A stretch of 13,437 nt of DNA from Betaproteobacteria bacterium. GTDB taxonomy: Bacteria; Pseudomonadota; Gammaproteobacteria; Burkholderiales; Burkholderiaceae_E. Each line of letters begins with the position of its first letter. Positions within the stretch are counted from its first letter, which is position 1. Below are positions 9,353 to 13,437 of the stretch, piece after piece. The translations under genes and the position numbers were made by a program. The stretch spans positions 1 through 13,437 of the forward strand of contig VGHV01000031.1 of the NCBI GenBank assembly GCA_016868095.1. Direction: 5' to 3'. A model generated the notes under the pieces. That model did not search any database. It was not told the origin of the DNA and saw nothing but the letters and a program-made list of their open reading frames with translations.

Positions 9353-10005
9353 TTTTCGCGATCACATTGCACGAAGCGGCGCACGGGTGGATGGCCCAAA
9401 GGCTAGGGGATCCCACTGCTGAACAACTTGGCCGTATTTCGCTGAACCCCGGTCGACATGTGGATCCGGTTGGTACCTTGCTTGTGCCTGGTTTGACCCT
9501 TGCACTCGGCGGGGCCATGGGTGCGTTTGCTCTTTTTGGTTGGGCCAAGCCGGTTCCAGTCGATGCGCGTTACTTTAGGCGTCCTGTTCGCGATATGGCC
9601 TGGGTGGCGGCAGCTGGCCCCGGTGTAAATCTTCTCATGGCGCTTTGCTGGGCGCTGCTTGCTAAGCTCGTGCTGCTCTATGTGGCGATGACAGGAAGCG
9701 CCGAGGCAGTGCCAGCGCTAGGTCCTCCAATTGCCGCGGACTATGCACTACGGGTGGCTGTGGCAGGTATTGTTGTTAATGTTGCCTTAATGGTTTTAAA
9801 CCTTCTGCCGCTGCCGCCCTTAGACGGATCACGTGTGGTTACCGCGCTATTGCCCCCTGCGATTGGCTGGCGTTATGCTCAATTAGAACGATATGGACTT
9901 TGGATCTTGTTGATCTTGCTTTTTACCGGTGCGCTTGGGGCAATCGTTCGTCCGATCACCACCTGGACGCTGCAGATCATTGTGACTATTTTCGGGCTTC
10001 GTTAA
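9304..10005 (+). CDS. Site-2 protease family (M50) intramembrane metalloprotease
   Basis: This is a 233-residue polytopic membrane protein of peptidase family M50. The zinc site is HEAAHG (His23, Glu24, His27) in the first transmembrane segment and Asp174 in LLPLPPLDGSR, as in S2P/SpoIVFB proteins. Hydrophobic segments are visible at about residues 8-28, 57-80, 98-125, 148-170 and 195-230. There is no PDZ domain, so it is the minimal form, unlike RseP. The start at 9304 gives MDENWIQVIAVYALPVIFAITLHEAAHG, which matches the short N-terminus usual in betaproteobacterial homologues and forces a 49-bp overlap with yciO. The stop is followed after three bases by trpS. The substrate is unknown. Confidence 0.93.
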   Translation: MDENWIQVIAVYALPVIFAITLHEAAHGWMAQRLGDPTAEQLGRISLNPGRHVDPVGTLLVPGLTLALGGAMGAFALFGWAKPVPVDARYFRRPVRDMAWVAAAGPGVNLLMALCWALLAKLVLLYVAMTGSAEAVPALGPPIAADYALRVAVAGIVVNVALMVLNLLPLPPLDGSRVVTALLPPAIGWRYAQLERYGLWILLILLFTGALGAIVRPITTWTLQIIVTIFGLR

Positions 10006-10008
10006 TTT

Positions 10009-11253
10009 ATGCATAACAGTGATCATTCAGGCGACAGGCCAAAAGCCGCCCCAGTTCAATCGGTATTGTCGGGTATGCGACCGACTGGCGCCTTGCACCT
10101 TGGGCACTACCACGGTGCGCTTGCCAATTGGGTGACATTGCAAGATCGATATCAATGTTATTTCTTTGTGGCCGACTGGCATGCGCTAACCACCCACTAT
10201 GAGTCGCCTGAACTTATCCAGAAAAACATACGCGATATGGTCATTGACTGGCTGGCCGCCGGGATCGATCCCGAGCGCTCAGTCTTATTTATTCAATCGC
10301 AAGTCCCCCAACACGCTGAGTTGCACTTATTACTCTCGATGTGCACGCCTTTGAGTTGGCTTGAGCGAGTGCCAACCTATAAAGACCAGCAGGCCAACTT
10401 AAGCGACAAAGACCTTGCAACTTATGGCTTTCTGGGCTACCCCTTGTTGCAAGCGGCCGATATATTGATTTATGGAGCATCATGGGTGCCGGTTGGCGAA
10501 GATCAGGTGCCGCATGTCGAACTGACGCGCGAGGTCGCAAGGCGTTTTAACCATTTATTCGGACGCGAACCCGACTTTGAGCACAGGCTTGGACAATGTC
10601 TCAAAGAGCTTGCTCCAGAAGCAGTCGCTGCATTAAAGCAATCGCGTTCGGCCTGGCTTGAGTCGGGAGACGGCGCAGCGCGTGAGCGGGCAAGAGTCTT
10701 ATTGGACAGGCTTGGACTGAGTCGCCCAGACCGCCAGCGCTTAGGCGGTTGGATCGAAGGTGCTGGCAGGCAATTGCTTGCTGAACCGCAGCCCTTGCTT
10801 ACCGAAGCGTCAAGACTTCCGGGTCTTGATGGGCGGAAAATGTCCAAAAGCTATGGTAATGCCATTGCGATGCGTGATGATGCTGTTGAGCTCGAAGCCA
10901 AAATCCGCAAGATGCCCACCGATCCTGCCCGCGTCAGACGAAGCGATCCTGGTAATCCCGAGCATTGTCCGGTTTGGGATTTGCACAAGGTTTATAGCGA
11001 ACAAAACACAAGGGACTGGGTGCAAGCTGGTTGCACAAGCGCTGGTATTGGTTGCATCGAGTGCAAAAAGCCCGTCGCGGAGGCGGTTCAACGCGAACAG
11101 GCACTGTTTTATCAACGTGCTGAGCCCTTTTTAAAGCATCCTGAGCGGGTCGATGAAATCCTTAAAATAGGCTCTAAGCTTGCCTCGGAGGCGGCTGAAC
11201 AGACCATGGTGCAGGTTCGCGAGGCGATGGGCTTATCGCCCCGATGGACTTGA
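10009..11253 (+). CDS. trpS: Tryptophanyl-tRNA synthetase, long form
   Basis: TrpRS, a class Ic aminoacyl-tRNA synthetase, charges tRNA-Trp in the cytoplasm. The HIGH-type motif is HLGH (residues 30-33, within GALHLGHYHGAL) and the KMSKS motif is exact at 277-281 (GRKMSKSYGNAI). Other family segments are FFVADWHALTTHY, FIQSQVPQHAELHLLLS, YPLLQAADILIY, PVGEDQVPHVELTR and a C-terminal tRNA-binding part (KMPTDPARVRRSDPGNPEHCPVWDLH, split across the domain). The protein has 414 residues against 334 in E. coli. Most of the extra length is a charged insertion of about 70 residues (roughly 191-262) just before KMSKS, a form I associate with betaproteobacteria and some gammaproteobacteria. The start is three bases after the M50 gene stop, with no clear Shine-Dalgarno site, so coupling is likely. 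Confidence 0.97.
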   Translation: MHNSDHSGDRPKAAPVQSVLSGMRPTGALHLGHYHGALANWVTLQDRYQCYFFVADWHALTTHYESPELIQKNIRDMVIDWLAAGIDPERSVLFIQSQVPQHAELHLLLSMCTPLSWLERVPTYKDQQANLSDKDLATYGFLGYPLLQAADILIYGASWVPVGEDQVPHVELTREVARRFNHLFGREPDFEHRLGQCLKELAPEAVAALKQSRSAWLESGDGAARERARVLLDRLGLSRPDRQRLGGWIEGAGRQLLAEPQPLLTEASRLPGLDGRKMSKSYGNAIAMRDDAVELEAKIRKMPTDPARVRRSDPGNPEHCPVWDLHKVYSEQNTRDWVQAGCTSAGIGCIECKKPVAEAVQREQALFYQRAEPFLKHPERVDEILKIGSKLASEAAEQTMVQVREAMGLSPRWT

Positions 11254-11278
11254 GCCTCACTGCGGCGTCTCAAACTCG

Positions 11279-11923
11279 ATGACTAAACATCCATGCACCG
11301 CGGAGCGCTCTCATTGCCAGGCCTCGGGCTGGGTGCAACGGTACCTGCCAACACTCGCCGGTGATGCAGTAAGCGCCCCGGTCTTGCTCGACTGGGCATG
11401 CGGCCAAGGCAGGCACAGCCTGCTAGCACTTGATCGTGGTTGGCAAGTACTAGCGGTCGATAAGGACCCGAGTGCGCTTGAACGTCTGCGTGAGCAGGCG
11501 CAGGAGGCAGCGTATCCAAACGGATTGCACTGTTTTGCGATTGATTTAGAGCGTCCAGATAGCCTTGAGATGCTTCGCTGCGCGGCGCTGGATCTTGGGA
11601 TTCATGACATGGATGCGTTGGTGGTAACCAATTACTTGTATCGCCTGCATTGGAGAGCGATGATGAGTCTGCTTCGTCCAGGTGGCCTTTTGCTTTATGA
11701 AACATTTGCCGAAGGACAGCAACAACTGGGGCGCCCCAGGCGTGGCTCCTTTTTGCTGCAGGCAGGGGAACTTCTTGCCAAGGCGCAACAAAGCAATCTG
11801 GCAATCTTCGCCTTTGAAGATGTCGTGGAGCGCGATGAGCGGTCCCAGCCGATCGCAAGAGTACAGCGGCTTTACGCAAGAAAAGTTGATCCTGTGTCTG
11901 GAGCCGATCCTTGGCTCGGTTAG
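11279..11923 (+). CDS. Class I SAM-dependent methyltransferase, substrate unknown
   Basis: The 214-residue product has a Rossmann-type methyltransferase core. Motif I is LLDWACGQGRH (residues 36-46), and the acidic residue after strand 2 is Asp61 in VLAVDKD. FAIDLERPD follows as motif II-like, DALVVTNYLYR (strand 4) comes next, and then LLRPGGLLLYETFAEG as the typical post-motif. It resembles short TehB/UbiE-like methyltransferases without a recognisable substrate domain. I chose the ATG at 11279, 25 bp after trpS. The frame is open back into trpS, but that part is trpS in another frame. No good ribosome-binding site is visible before it. The stop is 24 bp before dapA. Function cannot be assigned; the position between trpS and dapA is the only context. 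Confidence 0.82.
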   Translation: MTKHPCTAERSHCQASGWVQRYLPTLAGDAVSAPVLLDWACGQGRHSLLALDRGWQVLAVDKDPSALERLREQAQEAAYPNGLHCFAIDLERPDSLEMLRCAALDLGIHDMDALVVTNYLYRLHWRAMMSLLRPGGLLLYETFAEGQQQLGRPRRGSFLLQAGELLAKAQQSNLAIFAFEDVVERDERSQPIARVQRLYARKVDPVSGADPWLG

Positions 11924-11926
11924 AAT
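11921..11926 (+). promoter_or_regulatory. Possible -10 element for dapA
   Basis: TAGAAT overlaps the methyltransferase stop codon and lies 21 bp before the dapA ATG. It would give a leader of about 15 bases carrying a GGGG (11938-11941) ribosome-binding sequence. No good -35 hexamer is found at the expected distance, so this is weak. Confidence 0.25.
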
Positions 11927-11947
11927 TTTCACTTTCTGGGGTAAGCC

Positions 11948-12826
11948 ATGATTAAGGGAAGTATTGTTGCGATCATTACGCCGATGTTTGAAGACGGCAG
12001 CATCGATTGGGACAGCTATCGGCAATTGATTGACTGGCATATTGAATCGGGCACCGATGCTATTGTTGCTGTCGGCACCACGGGTGAGTCGCCCACCGTC
12101 GATCATGAGGAAAACTGCAAGCTTATTGAAGAGGCTGTGCGCCATGCGGCTGGCCGGATCCCGGTGATAGCGGGGACAGGAAGCAATGCCACGCAAGAGG
12201 CCTTAGAACTTACCCAGTTCGCAAGCAAGGTCGGAGCTGTAGCCTCGCTACAAGTTGTTCCCTACTACAACAAGCCCACCCAAGAGGGCATGTACCAACA
12301 CTTTAAAACGATTGCAGAAAAGGGTGGCTTGCCTGTCATTTTGTATAACGTTCCAGGTCGAACCGTTGCCGATTTGTCAAATGACACAGTTTTGCGTCTT
12401 GCTCAGGTTCCCGGCGTTATTGGGCTTAAAGACGCCACAGGCGACATACCTCGCGTGAGTGATTTGTTGGCTCGATTGCCGGGCGATTTTGCAGTTTATA
12501 GCGGTAACGATGATTCCGCGCTTGCCTTGATCGCGATGGGTGGGCACGGCGTTATCTCAGTGACAGCAAACATTGCCCCCGCTGCCATGGCACAGCTGTG
12601 TCGGGCCGCTTTTGAGGGCCGTTGGTCGGATGCGCTTGCGATTAATCGCCGATTACTCCCCCTGCACTTGAAGCTTTTTGTTGAAGCGAATCCGAGTCCG
12701 GCTAAATGGGCCCTACAACAAATGGGGCGTATCAAGTCGGGTATTCGCCTGCCCTTGCTACCCTTGTCTGAGGGCTATCATGCGACAGTACGCGATGCCT
12801 TGAAACAGTCGGGAGTACTCTCTTGA
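11948..12826 (+). CDS. dapA: 4-hydroxy-tetrahydrodipicolinate synthase
   Basis: DapA condenses pyruvate with aspartate semialdehyde, the first committed step toward diaminopimelate and lysine, needed for both protein and peptidoglycan. The 292-residue length is the same as in E. coli. Active-site residues fall at the same numbers: Thr44-Thr45 in VGTTGES, the two tyrosines in PYYNKPTQEG, Tyr133 and Arg138 in LYNVPGRT, and the Schiff-base Lys161 in IGLKDATGD. SGNDDSAL and GGHGVISVTANIAP follow as usual. The start MIKGSIVAIITPM is canonical and is preceded by GGGG seven bases upstream. The stop codon TGA overlaps the TTG start of bamC, and dapA-bamC is a conserved proteobacterial pair. Confidence 0.98.
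   Translation: MIKGSIVAIITPMFEDGSIDWDSYRQLIDWHIESGTDAIVAVGTTGESPTVDHEENCKLIEEAVRHAAGRIPVIAGTGSNATQEALELTQFASKVGAVASLQVVPYYNKPTQEGMYQHFKTIAEKGGLPVILYNVPGRTVADLSNDTVLRLAQVPGVIGLKDATGDIPRVSDLLARLPGDFAVYSGNDDSALALIAMGGHGVISVTANIAPAAMAQLCRAAFEGRWSDALAINRRLLPLHLKLFVEANPSPAKWALQQMGRIKSGIRLPLLPLSEGYHATVRDALKQSGVLS
12811..12815 (+). promoter_or_regulatory. Shine-Dalgarno site for the TTG start of bamC
   Basis: GGGAG lies inside the end of dapA, seven bases upstream of the TTG at 12823. It is the main evidence that the lipoprotein gene begins at this non-ATG codon. Confidence 0.7.
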
Positions 12827-13437
12827 AGCGCAGATGGCAAGGCGGCGGCGCATTACTCATAAGTTGTTGCCTGGCATCGTGTTCGAGCCTTGAGGTTCTG
12901 AACGACATCAACAAGGTCGACTATAAGGGAGCCTCAAAGGCTCCGTCCCTTGAAGTTCCACCCGATCTGGTGCGCCCCGGCGGCAGCGACCGCTACGCCG
13001 CCTTTGATCGCCCTGGCGATCGAACCCTCAGTGGGTTTCAAGCGGCGCGTGTTGGCCCTGGTGCAGACCGGGGCGTCTTGCCAACGGTCGCTGGTGCGCG
13101 GATTGAGAAAGAAGGCTCAGGACGACTCTACCTGGTTGTTGACATGCCGATTGAAAAAGCTTGGCCCGTGGTTAAGCGTTTCTGGCAAAACAATGGGTTT
13201 TCATTCACGGTCGATCGAAGTGATATCGGAATCTTAGAGACAGAATGGGCTGAGAATCGAGCGCGGATTCCGCAGGATTTCATCCGGCGAACGATCGGTC
13301 GGGTGTTTGACGGACTTTACTCGTCGGGTGAGCGTGATAAATATCGTATCCGTCTCGATGCGCGCGGTGGAAGCACTGAAATTGTCATTAGTCATCGAGG
13401 CATGCGAGAGGTTTTGGTCGATAGAGATAGCATTCGA
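12823..13437 (+). CDS. bamC: Outer membrane assembly lipoprotein BamC, 5' part (runs off the window)
   Basis: BamC (NlpB) is a lipoprotein subunit of the BAM complex that inserts beta-barrel proteins into the outer membrane. The frame is open for 205 codons to the window edge. Starting at TTG 12823, the product begins MKRRWQGGGALLISCCLASC, a lipoprotein signal peptide with lipobox LAS-Cys20. Next come DYKGASKAPSLEVPPDL, a form of the DYKxA-KAPxLEVPPDL N-terminus of BamC proteins, an Arg/Gly-rich linker, and the first helix-grip domain. Conserved pieces there are WPVVKRFWQNNGF, GILETEWAENRARIPQDF, FDGLYSSGERDKYRIRL and EIVISHRGM. There is no in-frame ATG before the signal peptide. TTG overlaps the dapA stop as TTGA and has GGGAG seven bases upstream, so a TTG start and coupling to dapA are well supported. 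The second domain lies beyond position 13437. Confidence 0.93.
   Translation, partial: MKRRWQGGGALLISCCLASCSSLEVLNDINKVDYKGASKAPSLEVPPDLVRPGGSDRYAAFDRPGDRTLSGFQAARVGPGADRGVLPTVAGARIEKEGSGRLYLVVDMPIEKAWPVVKRFWQNNGFSFTVDRSDIGILETEWAENRARIPQDFIRRTIGRVFDGLYSSGERDKYRIRLDARGGSTEIVISHRGMREVLVDRDSIR

Noticed and set aside
11283..11879. Long minus-strand open frame of 198 codons opposite the methyltransferase gene
   Set aside because: It has no family resemblance, its composition (many Arg, Pro, Ala, His) is typical of an antisense shadow, and the plus-strand gene explains the region.
11546..12196. Minus-strand open frame of 216 codons opposite the methyltransferase-dapA junction
   Set aside because: It lies antisense to two well-supported genes, has no recognisable domain, and no ribosome-binding site stands out.
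12950..13237. Plus-strand 95-codon open frame near the right end
   Set aside because: It is another frame of bamC; the frame from TTG 12823 gives clear BamC motifs.

Overview
This window looks like a compact, ordinary chromosomal segment of a betaproteobacterium, most likely Burkholderiales and perhaps Alcaligenaceae-like, with a moderate GC content (roughly 54 % by eye). The assignment rests on the gene order pyrG-kdsA-eno-ftsB, the block hydrolase / PHP phosphatase / yciO / M50 protease / trpS / methyltransferase / dapA / bamC, and the long TrpRS with an insertion before KMSKS. It is a memory-based family and synteny judgement, not a database result.

Layout. (1) Positions 1-3730, plus strand: the 3' part of pyrG, then kdsA, eno and ftsB, head to tail with overlaps or gaps of 21 bp or less. 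They serve CTP synthesis, LPS Kdo synthesis, glycolysis and cell division. A perfect 9-bp hairpin covers the eno stop codon and ends three bases before the ftsB start. (2) Positions 3691-6773, minus strand: a tight three-gene unit read as acyl-CoA synthetase, gamma-class carbonic anhydrase-like protein and hslO (Hsp33). Its 3' end overlaps ftsB tail to tail by 40 bp. (3) A 32-bp divergent gap (6774-6805) with a symmetric -10-like sequence that could serve both directions. (4) Positions 6806-13437, plus strand: alpha/beta hydrolase, PHP-family phosphatase (rnm/yciV type), yciO, M50 membrane protease, trpS, SAM methyltransferase, dapA, and the 5' part of bamC. The bamC gene starts at a TTG that overlaps the dapA stop.

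Functionally the window mixes housekeeping and envelope genes: CTP and Kdo8P (lipid A/LPS), enolase, FtsB (divisome), DapA (lysine and diaminopimelate for peptidoglycan), BamC (outer-membrane protein assembly) and an intramembrane protease. There are also RNA/translation-related genes (TrpRS, YciO, PHP nuclease/phosphatase) and redox/stress proteins (Hsp33). Only about 150 bp of the 13.4 kb is non-coding, so there is no gene-free stretch anywhere near 300 bp. I see no tRNA, rRNA, insertion sequence, CRISPR array, prophage or toxin-antitoxin module.

I found no clear undescribed system. The points most worth a second look are the eno/ftsB hairpin, the symmetric divergent promoter with an apparently leaderless gene, an altered motif in YciO, an apparent excess of CGATCG, and the gene overlaps.
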